Shown here: positions 41,700 through 50,070 of the stretch, one piece after another
Layout of the letters: every line of letters begins with the position of its first letter
Numbering within the stretch: the stretch's first letter is position 1
Origin: UBA1952 sp965246855
GTDB taxonomy: Bacteria > Bacteroidota > Bacteroidia > Chitinophagales > Chitinophagaceae
DNA length: 64,000 nt
Direction: 5' to 3'
NCBI GenBank assembly: GCA_965246855.1
Contig: CBDFFP010000009.1
Location: 151,957 to 215,956, forward strand
Program-made: the position numbers and the translations under genes
Notes under the pieces: model-generated
Databases searched by the model: none
The model's input: the letters and a program-made list of their open reading frames with translations, nothing else
Told to the model about the DNA's origin: nothing

Positions 41700-42200
41700 A
41701 TGCAATTCAACTGGGCCCTTGTTTTGGGCAATGCACTCGTTCCCCTCATCATGGGCGCTATCTGGTACAATCCCCGCGTTTTTGGCAACGCCTGGATGCG
41801 GGCTTCCGGCGTGACGCCCGACACCGCAAAAGGTGGCAAGATGGCGCTTGTCTTCGGACTCACGATCCTGTTCTCGCTGATGGTGGCGACGTTTATGCCT
41901 GCGCTGGTCATTCACCAGATGCACCTGCTTTCCCTCACCGCCAACCAGCCTGACGCAAAAAATCCTTCTTCGGAAACAGGCCGGTGGCTGGCCGATGCGA
42001 TGACCCGTTACGGCCATGAATTCCGCACTTTCAAGCATGGTGCGTTTCACGGAACCATTGCAGGCATTTTTTTCGCCCTGCCCATAATTGGTATCCTTTC
42101 CTTGTTTGAGCGCCGCAGTGCCAAGTATGTTCTCATCCATGCAGGCTACTGGATTGTAACACTGGCCATTATGGGCGGTGTGGTGTGTGCCTTCGCCTAA
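41700..42200 (+). CDS. DUF1761-domain membrane protein
   Basis: Membrane protein of 166 residues with four hydrophobic helices and the DUF1761 motifs AIWYNPRVFGNAWM and the GAFHGTIAGIFFALPII segment. Function is unknown. It starts 51 bp after the BtuF-like gene and 9 bp before the next gene start, so it is in an operon-like cluster. Confidence 0.9.
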   Translation: MQFNWALVLGNALVPLIMGAIWYNPRVFGNAWMRASGVTPDTAKGGKMALVFGLTILFSLMVATFMPALVIHQMHLLSLTANQPDAKNPSSETGRWLADAMTRYGHEFRTFKHGAFHGTIAGIFFALPIIGILSLFERRSAKYVLIHAGYWIVTLAIMGGVVCAFA

Positions 42201-42209
42201 GCGTTGCCG

Positions 42210-43637
42210 ATGCGTCTTTTCGGAATAACGGCTGCCGTGTTCGTTGCTGCCGTCGTGCTGCTTTACCCGCATTTCTGCGACGCCGTTGACCCTGACGCGA
42301 CGGCGTATTTAACGCTCACACGGCGCTGGGCAAACGGCGATTTTCTGCGCGCGGTAAACGGCTACTGGAGTCCGTTTTCAATTTGGCTGACGGCACTGGG
42401 CATGAAGTGCGGGCTGGGGGAAATACCGGCGGCTTTTGTACAGAACACCGCAGGCGGAGTTGCTTTTCTCGGCGCTTCGCTGCTCTTCCGGGAATTTACA
42501 CTCCCCCGGAAAATGCTTTCTTACCTCGTTCCGGCACTGGTCGTTTTTGCGGTTCATGCTTCTTTCTGGCAATGGTTCAGCGATTTGTGGGGCGCTGCTT
42601 TTGCGCTGCTTGCGCTATGGCTATTGATGCAGGAAAGCTTTTTTGCACGGCCTGCGTATTGGGTTTTGTATGGACTGCTTGGCGCACTCGCCTATCTTTC
42701 TAAAAGCCTCTATCTGCCGTTCTTTTTGCTGCAAGCTGTCGCCGCCATTTGGCTGCGCGGCAGGGAAATTTCTTTGGGGAGGCGTTTGTCTTTTGCGGTT
42801 CTGTCTGGTGTTGTCATGGCCACTTTGTGCGTTCCTTGGTGGACGGCATTGCGCGCACATTACGGCTTCTGGACAACGGGCGTTGCCGGGTCGCTCAACC
42901 TTTCCTGGGGCGTGCTGGGACATCCCATCTACAAAGGCGGCGAAGGCCATTTGCTTTCCCCGCTGCACCCTGACTCTATTTCATTTTGGGAAGACCCGTG
43001 GTGGGTGAATGCGCGCCTCGTTCATTTCTGGGATTCGCCCGCGCTGGCGCTGCACATTCTTCCGCGCGTGGGCTATTTTGCGCTGCGGCTGTTAGGGAAA
43101 GCGGCGCTGATGACGGTGTTGTTGCCACTCGCCTGGGCAACGATTTTGGGGCGCTTTTTCCGCAATCGCTTCCGGCTGGAAGGCGATTTCAAAACGCAGT
43201 TGCTACAAGTTGTTCTCGTACTTTTCCCGCTGCCTTTTTTGCTGCTCCATAGCGAGGTGCGCTACTGCTGGTTTCTTGTTCCGCTGACGGTGATTTACGT
43301 TTCTGCTTTTGGGGTGAACAGAAAGTTTAACCGTCTGATATTTCTACTCTTGGCGGCCAGTTTGTGCTTGCATCCGGCAATTAATCTCCCACAACTCTGG
43401 CATTTGGGTAGAAAAGAAAAAGCACTGGCTTTGCAGTTGAAAGCAAGAGGCATTTCCGGCGATTTTGCTGCCGACAGCACGGTGAGTTACGGAGCCGCTT
43501 TGCGTGTGGCGTATTTTTCCGGGATGCGGTATTGGGCGCCTGCGGGCAAAATTCCTGATTCGCTTTTGCGTAGAGAAATGAAGCGCGTGGGCGTGACGTA
43601 TTTGCTGCGCGAAAACGGAATGGAGCGGGTAGAATAA
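42210..43637 (+). CDS. Polytopic membrane glycosyltransferase-like protein
   Basis: Membrane protein of about 475 residues, ATG 42210 (a TTG at 42204 would add two residues). The first large loop reads CDAVDPDATAYLTLTRRWANGDFLRAVNGYWSP; the D-D arrangement after the first helix is typical of GT-C/ArnT-type transferases, with Asp as base. Ten or more helices follow, then a C-terminal soluble part. It is probably a polyisoprenyl-linked sugar transferase. It is the last gene before the fbaB promoter. Confidence 0.8.
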   Translation: MRLFGITAAVFVAAVVLLYPHFCDAVDPDATAYLTLTRRWANGDFLRAVNGYWSPFSIWLTALGMKCGLGEIPAAFVQNTAGGVAFLGASLLFREFTLPRKMLSYLVPALVVFAVHASFWQWFSDLWGAAFALLALWLLMQESFFARPAYWVLYGLLGALAYLSKSLYLPFFLLQAVAAIWLRGREISLGRRLSFAVLSGVVMATLCVPWWTALRAHYGFWTTGVAGSLNLSWGVLGHPIYKGGEGHLLSPLHPDSISFWEDPWWVNARLVHFWDSPALALHILPRVGYFALRLLGKAALMTVLLPLAWATILGRFFRNRFRLEGDFKTQLLQVVLVLFPLPFLLLHSEVRYCWFLVPLTVIYVSAFGVNRKFNRLIFLLLAASLCLHPAINLPQLWHLGRKEKALALQLKARGISGDFAADSTVSYGAALRVAYFSGMRYWAPAGKIPDSLLRREMKRVGVTYLLRENGMERVE

Positions 43638-43690
43638 TTACCTGAATTCCTATCCTTTACCCGGTGTTCGCCAAACGCAGAATCCTGTTA

Positions 43691-43698
43691 TACTTTTG
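43691..43698 (+). promoter_or_regulatory. -7 box of fbaB
   Basis: TACTTTTG, a perfect TAnnTTTG, 29 bp before the ATG at 43727. No definite -33 TTG was assigned. Confidence 0.55.
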
Positions 43699-43726
43699 CG
43701 GCTCAAAAAACTCACACTTTCCACAC

Positions 43727-44797
43727 ATGGCAACTCTGACGGCAACTTCCCGCGTTGAAGACATTCTCGCCGACAAGGCGGAATTCTATCTCGGTCACAC
43801 CAGCACCGCAATCGACAAAAGCGTTCTCCACGCGCCTTCCGCTGATGTAGTCAGCACGGTTTGGGCAGACTCCAACCGCAACATCCAAACCCTGCGCAGC
43901 ATCCAAAATCTGCTGGGCAATGGCCGCCTCGCCAACACGGGCTACGTCAGCATTCTGCCGGTGGATCAGGGCATTGAGCACAGCGCAGGCGCTTCCTTCG
44001 CTCCCAACCCAATTTATTTTGACCCGGAGAACATCGTGAAGCTCGCGATGGAAGGCGGCTGCAATGCAGTGGCTTCTACCTACGGTGTTCTCGGTGCGGT
44101 AGCCCGGAAATACGCCCACAAAATTCCGTTCATCGTGAAGGTGAACCACAACGAGTTTATTTCTTACCCCAACCGCTTCGACCAAATCATGTTCGGCTCC
44201 ATTCGCGATGCTTGGAATATGGGCGCAACGGCGGTGGGCGCAACCATTTATTTTGGTTCGGACGAAAGCACACGGCAGATTCAGGAAGTGGCAAAGGCTT
44301 TTGAATATGCGCACGAGTTGGGCATGGCAACTGTTCTGTGGTGCTACCTGCGCAACAGCGGTTTCAAGAAAGACGGCGTAGACTATCACACGGCTGCTGA
44401 CCTTACGGCGCAGGCTAATCACCTCGGCGTGACCATTCAGGCGGACATCATCAAGCAGAAATTGCCTACCAACAACGGCGGCTACAATGCCCTGAACTTC
44501 GGCAAGACGCACAAGAATGTGTACGAGAAAATGACCACCGACCACCCGATTGACCTCGCGCGCTATCAAGTGATGAACTGCTATGCAGGTCGCGTGGGTC
44601 TTATCAACTCTGGCGGCGAAAGCAAGGGCGATTCCGATTTGCAGGAAGCCGTAATTACGGCGGTAGTTAATAAGCGCGCAGGCGGCATGGGTCTTATCTC
44701 TGGCCGCAAGGCGTTCCAGAAAGACATGGGCGTAGGCGTAGAACTGCTCAACGCGATTCAGGATGTTTATCTGGATGAAAGCATTACGCTGGCGTAA
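43727..44797 (+). CDS. fbaB: Class I fructose-bisphosphate aldolase (DhnA type)
   Basis: Cytosolic aldolase of 356 residues, cleaving fructose-1,6-bisphosphate in glycolysis. The ATG at 43727 (MATLTATSRVEDIL) is favoured; the frame is open upstream. DhnA-family signatures: ILPVDQGIEHSAGASF near residue 80, VKVNHNEF, a WNMGATAVGATIYFG stretch and the phosphate-binding C-terminal SGGESKGDSDLQEAV. A terminator hairpin follows. Confidence 0.94.
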   Translation: MATLTATSRVEDILADKAEFYLGHTSTAIDKSVLHAPSADVVSTVWADSNRNIQTLRSIQNLLGNGRLANTGYVSILPVDQGIEHSAGASFAPNPIYFDPENIVKLAMEGGCNAVASTYGVLGAVARKYAHKIPFIVKVNHNEFISYPNRFDQIMFGSIRDAWNMGATAVGATIYFGSDESTRQIQEVAKAFEYAHELGMATVLWCYLRNSGFKKDGVDYHTAADLTAQANHLGVTIQADIIKQKLPTNNGGYNALNFGKTHKNVYEKMTTDHPIDLARYQVMNCYAGRVGLINSGGESKGDSDLQEAVITAVVNKRAGGMGLISGRKAFQKDMGVGVELLNAIQDVYLDESITLA

Positions 44798-44814
44798 TAG
44801 AAAGTATTTAGTAG

Positions 44815-44840
44815 AAAGCCGCTCCATTTGGAGCGGCTTT
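44815..44840 (+). terminator. Terminator after fbaB
   Basis: AAAGCCGCTCC (44815-44825) and GGAGCGGCTTT (44830-44840) around a 4-base loop, followed by TCTTTAT. Confidence 0.85.
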
Positions 44841-44876
44841 CTTTATGCCGGTATGGGAATTGCAACACCGTTTTTC

Positions 44877-45470
44877 ATGCGCCTTCTCTCATTTATTTTG
44901 CTGCTTTGGAGTTGTACATCCAAACCTGCAACAGAATCCACATTGCCGTCTGTGCCGGAAGATATTTCCGTTTCCGCCCCAAAGCTAGACACTACTAGTG
45001 CCGAAGTCCCTGCAACAAGCACGGATTGGGATATTGTTCCCGGAAAGCGCATCGGTAAAACGCAACTTGGCGACGACCCGGAAATGCTGCTGCAACGCCT
45101 TGGTACACCAGATGCTTCAGACGCAGCCATGGGAAAAGCATGGCTCGTTTGGCGCGGCAAAAATGGCGGCGAGCTGGCCGTCTTCACTTCTTACGCCGAT
45201 AGCAACATGGTTAGAAAAGCAGTGAAGCAAGTGTATATCACTTCATCCCGCTTTCAAACTGCAGAAGGCATTCATACGGGTATGAGTCTCCCGGAAATCC
45301 AACGGATTTTTCCCGATGGCCATTTGCAAAATACCGAAACTGAAAAGCGCTATGACGTAGAGGCCAAAGGAATTTCCTTTGAAGCAGAAAAAAGCAATCG
45401 TTGCAATGCGGTAATGATTTACACGCCCGGGGGGTCACCTGTTGCATACCTGCCCATTCCCGGAAAATAA
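44877..45470 (+). CDS. Hypothetical lipoprotein
   Basis: Lipoprotein of 197 residues; start ATG 44877 with signal peptide MRLLSFILLLWSC (lipobox Cys about 13). The first part after the lipid anchor is a low-complexity S/T/P linker, then a compact domain with GKRIGKTQLGDDPEMLLQRLG and TGMSLPEIQRIFPDG, two similar segments spaced about 85 residues apart. Function unknown. The gene is followed by a strong bidirectional terminator shared with the convergent YciF-like gene. Confidence 0.8.
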   Translation: MRLLSFILLLWSCTSKPATESTLPSVPEDISVSAPKLDTTSAEVPATSTDWDIVPGKRIGKTQLGDDPEMLLQRLGTPDASDAAMGKAWLVWRGKNGGELAVFTSYADSNMVRKAVKQVYITSSRFQTAEGIHTGMSLPEIQRIFPDGHLQNTETEKRYDVEAKGISFEAEKSNRCNAVMIYTPGGSPVAYLPIPGK

Positions 45471-45508
45471 AAGCTATTTCTGCTGTTTTTAGTATCCGCA
45501 CGGAGCAT

Positions 45509-45546
45509 GAGAAAGCGCGGCAGAAAAATTTCTGCCGCGCTTTCTC
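45509..45546. terminator. Bidirectional terminator
   Basis: GAGAAAGCGCGGCAGAAA (45509-45526) and its exact complement (45529-45546), an 18-bp stem with a 2-base loop, between two convergent genes. Confidence 0.9.
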
Positions 45547-45571
45547 TAAAAGGAACACCTTATCAATAGTT

Positions 45572-46252
45572 TTACTCTCCGTCCAAATCCAGTTCCTCGT
45601 CTTCCAGCGCTTCAAAATTGATGCTGGACTCGGCAATCTCTGTGAGGTTGCGGTCTGTCTCTTCCTCTTCCTGAAGCGTCGTGTCCAGGATGTCGGCCAC
45701 CTGCGTCAGCTTTAAGGTTTCCGCCAGCGCCACGAGTCCGCCGTAGGTAGCAATCTCGTAGTGCTCTACTTTTTGCGCCGCCATAATGAGCGCCGCGTCG
45801 CGCGTCATGCTGCCTTCTTCGGTTTCCTTAATGATGTTCTCGGCTTCCTTCATCAGGCCCAGAATGGCTTCGCATTTCTCGCCTTCGGCTTTCTCGCCCA
45901 GGAGGCGGAACACTTTCTCCAAGCGCGAAATCTGCTTTTTGGTCATCAGGTAATGATCTTCAAAAGCTTCCTGAAGCTCTTCGGTGGTAGCTGCTTCCTG
46001 CATCTTTTGAAGGCCGCCCAGAATCTGGTTTTCAGCGAAGTAGATGTCTTTCAGCGCGTCCAGAAAAAACTTGTACAGCAAGCCTTCTTTGGTGTTTTCC
46101 GGGATGCGCTGTTGCGGCGCTTGTTGCGATTGTTGCGCGCCGCCGGTAGTAGCGTTTTGCGTTGCGCCGGTGGCTGCGCTGTATGCACCTTCTACGCGGT
46201 CAGCAGAGGCAGTTGTATCAGTGGCTTCTCTGCCGTTTTTTTTCGTTTCCAT
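45572..46252 (-). CDS. DUF892/YciF-like ferritin-fold protein
   Basis: Protein of 226 residues. The first 50 are Q/T/A-rich and disordered; the rest is a ferritin-like four-helix bundle (DALKDIYFAENQILGGLQKM, FEDHYLMTKKQISRLEKVF, KVEHYEIATYGGL) with the YciF Glu/His positions E, ExxH. YciF is a stress-induced protein of E. coli. It is immediately downstream of a KGG-repeat gene (46359-47393) as in the yciGF gene order, which supports a shared stress response. Confidence 0.9.
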   Translation of the reverse strand: METKKNGREATDTTASADRVEGAYSAATGATQNATTGGAQQSQQAPQQRIPENTKEGLLYKFFLDALKDIYFAENQILGGLQKMQEAATTEELQEAFEDHYLMTKKQISRLEKVFRLLGEKAEGEKCEAILGLMKEAENIIKETEEGSMTRDAALIMAAQKVEHYEIATYGGLVALAETLKLTQVADILDTTLQEEEETDRNLTEIAESSINFEALEDEELDLDGE

Positions 46253-46295
46253 TTAAGTTGGGGAAATAGAGATTTATAGGGACTGTTTTTAAAAG

Positions 46296-46338
46296 AAAAA
46301 AGCCGGTCTTTATCCGGTTGATAAAGACCGGCTTTTTT
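46296..46338 (-). terminator. Terminator between yciG-like and yciF-like genes
   Basis: AAAAAAGCCGGTCTTTA (46296-46312) with its complement TAAAGACCGGCTTTTTT (46322-46338), 17-bp stem, 9-base loop, T-rich on the minus reading. It follows the YciG-like gene. Confidence 0.85.
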
Positions 46339-46358
46339 ATGGGGAAAGCCTGCGCCGC

Positions 46359-47393
46359 TTAGCTGTTGCTGCCACGGCCACCGCTGCGGGAAGAGGAACC
46401 TCCGCTCCGGCTGCCGAAGCCACCACGGCGACCACCACCGGAATTGCCGCCACTGTTGCCACCGCTACGGGAACCACCAGAGTTGCTGCCACCACGGCTG
46501 TTACCGCCGGAATTTCCACCGCGGCCAGAGCCACCACTATTTCCGCCGCCGCCATGCGAAGCCCGTCCGCCCATAGCGGCAATGCGGCTGCGCTCCTCGC
46601 GGCTCATAGAAGCAAAGCCCTGACGGCCACGACCAGAAGAACTGCTGCCACTGCGGTTACCGCCGGAGTTGCTGCCGCCGGAACGGGAGGAAGAAGAACC
46701 ACCACGGGACAAACCGGTGGAATTGCCACCACGGCCAGAGCCACCGCTGTTTCCGCCGCCATGCGAAGCCCGTCCGCCCATGGCGGCGATGCGGCTGCGC
46801 TCTTCGCGGCTCATAGAAGCAAAGCCACGACGGCTGGTACCATCGCCGGAGCCACTGCTGCGGCCACCGCCGGAGCTTCCGCCACGGCCAGAGCCTGAGC
46901 CACCGGAACGGCTGCCACTGCGTGAAGAAGAGGAAGAGCCGGAACGGCTGCTGCCGGAGTTACTGCTGCGGCTGCGTGAGGAGCCAGACGAGTTGTTGCC
47001 ACGGCCTTGTGCGCTGCGGCTGTCGTCGTTATCTTCTTCGTCATCGCTGTCCTCGACTTCGTCCTCATCGTCGTAATCTTCGTCGTCGCTGTCCTCGTCA
47101 TCGTAATCTTCCTCGTCATACTCGTCGTAGGAGTCTTCGTAATCGTCATCGTAGTCCTCGCCGAGTTGGCCGTCTTCGTAGCCGTCTTCATAACCGGCTT
47201 CGTAGCCGGCCTGGAAAATGTCTTCCAAATCTTCCTCGCTGTATCTGTTGTCTTCGCCCTGTGCGCGGCTGCTGCCGGAGCGGGAGGAAGTGTTGGAGGA
47301 ACGGGAAGAGCTGCTGTTTCCGGATCGGGAGGAACCGGAGTTGCCGGAGCGGCCTGTAGAGCTGCCACTGCGGCTTGTAGTGCGTGTTGCCAT
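46359..47393 (-). CDS. KGG-repeat (YciG-like), low-complexity protein
   Basis: Protein of 344 residues made of Ser/Gly/Arg/Asn-rich low-complexity sequence. It contains two KGG-type motifs (GFASMSREERSRIAAMGGRA, in positions about 195 and 265) and an acidic Asp/Glu/Tyr run of about 65 residues (YEDGYEDGQLGEDYDD-like). KGG motifs occur in YciG and other stress-induced or acid-tolerance proteins. In E. coli yciG precedes yciF, as here. Possibly a surface-charge or phase-separating protein; the function is not established. The serine/glycine-arginine stretches resemble RGG motifs. Confidence 0.85.
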   Translation of the reverse strand: MATRTTSRSGSSTGRSGNSGSSRSGNSSSSRSSNTSSRSGSSRAQGEDNRYSEEDLEDIFQAGYEAGYEDGYEDGQLGEDYDDDYEDSYDEYDEEDYDDEDSDDEDYDDEDEVEDSDDEEDNDDSRSAQGRGNNSSGSSRSRSSNSGSSRSGSSSSSRSGSRSGGSGSGRGGSSGGGRSSGSGDGTSRRGFASMSREERSRIAAMGGRASHGGGNSGGSGRGGNSTGLSRGGSSSSRSGGSNSGGNRSGSSSSGRGRQGFASMSREERSRIAAMGGRASHGGGGNSGGSGRGGNSGGNSRGGSNSGGSRSGGNSGGNSGGGRRGGFGSRSGGSSSRSGGRGSNS

Positions 47394-47482
47394 ACGTGAA
47401 GAAATGTGGTTTAAAAAGGGTTTATAGGGGCTTTCGAAAGCAGTGTTCTCTCTACGAAAAGTGTTCCTGCGGAGGCGCGGAA

Positions 47483-47542
47483 AAGAAAAAAATCGGGCAT
47501 TTTAACCGCATTCCCCCGTACCATAAAGCCCGCTTTTTTCTT
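47483..47542 (-). terminator. Hairpin after the IS1595-derived gene
   Basis: AAGAAAAAAATCGGGC (47483-47498) pairs with GCCCGCTTTTTTCTT (47528-47542), one bulge. It lies between the KGG gene and the next minus-strand gene. Confidence 0.7.
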
Positions 47543-47549
47543 CTTGATG

Positions 47550-48002
47550 CTACGCGACGGGATTGTTTACGCCCGTCAGCAATTGCACGCCTCTGAGGAA
47601 AGAAATTTCTTCTACCGGAGACGTTTCCATACCTGTATGCTCCCGAAGCTGCGCTAGCAAACGCAGGCGGAACCGCCGGACGGTTTTGGGTTGGATTTTA
47701 AACCAGGAAGCAAGCTGCAAGAGGCTGCCTGCCTTTTGCCGTGTACGTATTTTGTAAAGAAGATAAAACGCCTTTTGAATCGGCAGCCGGATGCCGGAAA
47801 ACAGCGTTCCGGTCAGCGGGCTTTCGTCGTATCCGCAGCTTTTACAGCGTCGGTGAAACTGCGTGCGGCCTTTGGAAAAAGCATCATGTCCGCAACGCAG
47901 GCAGAAGAAACACTGGCTGCATTTAGCTTTAAAAAGGTAATGGAGACAGGCTTTGCGATCAGGGAAATGCGCCAGGAAATCTTCACAGTAAAAAACGCAC
48001 AT
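47550..48002 (-). CDS. Zinc-ribbon DNA-binding protein derived from an IS1595-type transposase
   Basis: Protein of 150 residues that matches only the N-terminal portion of IS1595/ISXO2-like transposases: a zinc ribbon (CSQCFFCLRCGHDAF...CKSCGYDES), the SPLTGTLFSGIRLPIQKAFYLLY stretch and a short helix-turn-helix. No DDE catalytic domain follows; the gene ends in a terminator-like hairpin. It is either a truncated remnant or a domesticated DNA-binding protein. The coding sequence itself is intact. An inverted repeat at 48005-48060 lies just before its start. Confidence 0.72.
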   Translation of the reverse strand: MCVFYCEDFLAHFPDRKACLHYLFKAKCSQCFFCLRCGHDAFSKGRTQFHRRCKSCGYDESPLTGTLFSGIRLPIQKAFYLLYKIRTRQKAGSLLQLASWFKIQPKTVRRFRLRLLAQLREHTGMETSPVEEISFLRGVQLLTGVNNPVA

Positions 48003-48004
48003 AA

Positions 48005-48060
48005 CGGAATAATACTTTTAAGAAAAAGAGGCGCTTTCTTTCTTAAAAGCATTATTCCGC
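48005..48060. repeat. Hairpin upstream of the IS1595-derived gene
   Basis: CGGAATAATACTTTTAAGAAA (48005-48025) pairs with TTTCTTAAAAGCATTATTCCG (48040-48060), one mismatch. It sits where the gene's own promoter or an IS end would be. Confidence 0.8.
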
Positions 48061-48155
48061 GAGCCGGAAATGTTGATTGATGCCCTTTTGTTTTAGCGAA
48101 AAACTTCAACAGCATTTCTTCGCCTCCTCAAGAGAAAAACTTGTGAATCTTCTTT

Positions 48156-49397
48156 TCAGGCACTTTTCTGTGTGTTGTCCGGTGCTGCGCGATTCAAACG
48201 CCATGCCCACACATACGCCACTGCCAGCACCGCAATGCTTAGATAGCCCGTCCGGTCGTAGTGATACACCTCGTGGGTTTCCTTGTTTTGCGTTACCAGA
48301 AAGCCTGCAATCAGCGAAGCCGCACCCGTAAAAAGCTGTTGCAGCGCTGCGTTGAACGACATAAAGCCGCCACGCCGCGCAGGCGGAACTACCTGCGAAA
48401 TCATGGCCTGCGCCGGAATGCTGCGCCCGCCGCTCACCACAAACCAAAAGCCCGCCACGCTCAGCATCACCCACAACGGAAAATCGGGCAGGTTGGCGAT
48501 GAAGAGAATAGGCGCAACCGACAGGATGGCCATGATGCTGAACAAGCGGAATTTTCCGATGCGGTCGGCCAGCTTTCCCAAGAGCGGCGAGGTAAAAAAG
48601 GTGAGTGTTCCGCCCACCACATACAGGAGCAGCACTTCCTTTTTTTGGAAGCCTTTGTTGAATTCCAAAAAGGGGTTGAGGAAAGGAATAATAAGGAAGT
48701 GCGCCATCATCAAAAAACCACCGAGCGCCAGCGCCATGCGCTGCATCGGATTGCGCAGGATGTCGGCGGCGATGGTTAAGGGAGACGGTCTTTCTCCACC
48801 GCCGGAAGCCGTCTCCTGGCGTTGAACCACCAGATGCCGGAACTGCGGCGGCAGGAAAAGGATTGTAAGCGGAATGAGCAGCGCGCCCATTCCGGCAACC
48901 GTAAAAAACGGCGCGTGCCAGTTGAATTTCGTTGCGAGATACAAACCTGTTGGAACGCCCAATGCCGAAGCCAGCGAGAAAGCGCCCATCACCGCGCCCA
49001 TCGCCGCCGCGCGCCGCTCATAGGGAAACGTATCGGCCACGATAGACATCACCTGCGCGCCAATAAGTCCGCCAAACAGCCCGGCCACCGCGCGGGAAAT
49101 GAGAAGGAAATGATAGGTGGGCGACAAGGCGCAACACAGTGTTCCCAGAATGAAACCGCTGTAAGCCGTGAGCAATACCTTCTTGCGGTCAAAACGATCC
49201 ACAAAAAAGCCTGCGCTGAAAGAAGAAATCGCTGCACACACCGGATAGATGGCCAAGAGCAACGAAAACTGCCGCGCCGAGATTTTAAAGTAGGTCATCA
49301 GGTACGTGCCCAGCGGAGCCATCACCATAAAGTCCATGATATGGGTGAAGTTGATGGCCGCCAGCAAGAGGAGGATAAGACGTTCGCGCGAAGACAT
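48156..49397 (-). CDS. MFS transporter
   Basis: Major-facilitator permease of 413 residues with twelve membrane segments. The ATG at 49395-49397 (MSSRERLILLLLAAINFTH) is preferred to longer frames. The loop 2-3 motif is FFVDRFDRKKVLL (GxxxDRxGRR-like), with the related motif GKLADRIGKFRLF in the second half, and the antiporter-like stretch GALLIPLTILF follows. Drug or sugar efflux type; substrate unknown. It is divergent from the FMN reductase gene. Confidence 0.9.
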   Translation of the reverse strand: MSSRERLILLLLAAINFTHIMDFMVMAPLGTYLMTYFKISARQFSLLLAIYPVCAAISSFSAGFFVDRFDRKKVLLTAYSGFILGTLCCALSPTYHFLLISRAVAGLFGGLIGAQVMSIVADTFPYERRAAAMGAVMGAFSLASALGVPTGLYLATKFNWHAPFFTVAGMGALLIPLTILFLPPQFRHLVVQRQETASGGGERPSPLTIAADILRNPMQRMALALGGFLMMAHFLIIPFLNPFLEFNKGFQKKEVLLLYVVGGTLTFFTSPLLGKLADRIGKFRLFSIMAILSVAPILFIANLPDFPLWVMLSVAGFWFVVSGGRSIPAQAMISQVVPPARRGGFMSFNAALQQLFTGAASLIAGFLVTQNKETHEVYHYDRTGYLSIAVLAVAYVWAWRLNRAAPDNTQKSA

Positions 49398-49494
49398 AAG
49401 GAGCGGGCAAAGGTGAGGGCTACGTGTTGGATAATGTTGGATGCCGTTTGCGACTGTGGCATTCATTTGCGTGGGAAAGCCGAGCTTGCGCCTC

Positions 49495-50022
49495 ATGAAA
49501 ACAATCCTTGCCATCAACGGCAGTGCGAGTCAGCATTCCGCAAACCAGCAGTTGTTGCGCGTTTTGGAAGACTTGGGGAAAGCGGATTTTCACTTCTGCT
49601 TTTGCGCGCCGCTGAGGACGTTTCCGCATTTTGACCCGGAGCTTTCGTTGGAAAATCCACCAGAAGAAATTTCGGCATTGCGGGAAGAAATTCGCCGGGC
49701 CGATGGCGTTTTAATCTGTACACCAGAGTATGTTTTCAGCGTTCCCGCCGGACTTAAAAACCTGCTGGAATGGTGCGTGGCAGATACAATTTTTACGGAT
49801 AAGCCTGTTGGGTTAATTACGGCTTCTTCCAGCGGCACGAAAGGGCATGAGGAATTGCAGATGCTGTTGAAAACCGTGGGCGCAGCGTTTACGCCCGAAA
49901 CCCAACTGCTTCTTTCCGGCATCAAAAGCAAAATGTCTGTGGATGGATGGATAAGCGACGCGGATACACAAGCGCAGCTTCGCGGTTTTCTCCGGGCCTT
50001 CCGGGGGATTATGGGCCCCTGA
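49495..50022 (+). CDS. NADPH-dependent FMN reductase
   Basis: Flavodoxin-fold enzyme of 175 residues, start ATG 49495 with MKTILAINGSASQHSAN as the FMN phosphate loop. The conserved TPEYVFSVPAGLKNLLEW motif of NADPH-dependent FMN/chromate reductases is present at about residue 80. It reduces FMN or quinone/metal with NADPH. It ends 49 bp before array C. Confidence 0.9.
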   Translation: MKTILAINGSASQHSANQQLLRVLEDLGKADFHFCFCAPLRTFPHFDPELSLENPPEEISALREEIRRADGVLICTPEYVFSVPAGLKNLLEWCVADTIFTDKPVGLITASSSGTKGHEELQMLLKTVGAAFTPETQLLLSGIKSKMSVDGWISDADTQAQLRGFLRAFRGIMGP

Positions 50023-50070
50023 ACGGGCCGGGGAAATTTACCGGTTATGGCTCCCGGTTTCCTAAAAAGC

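Noticed and set aside
43712..44827. 371-codon ORF opposite fbaB
   Set aside because: It mirrors the codons of the strongly conserved aldolase and has no family features.
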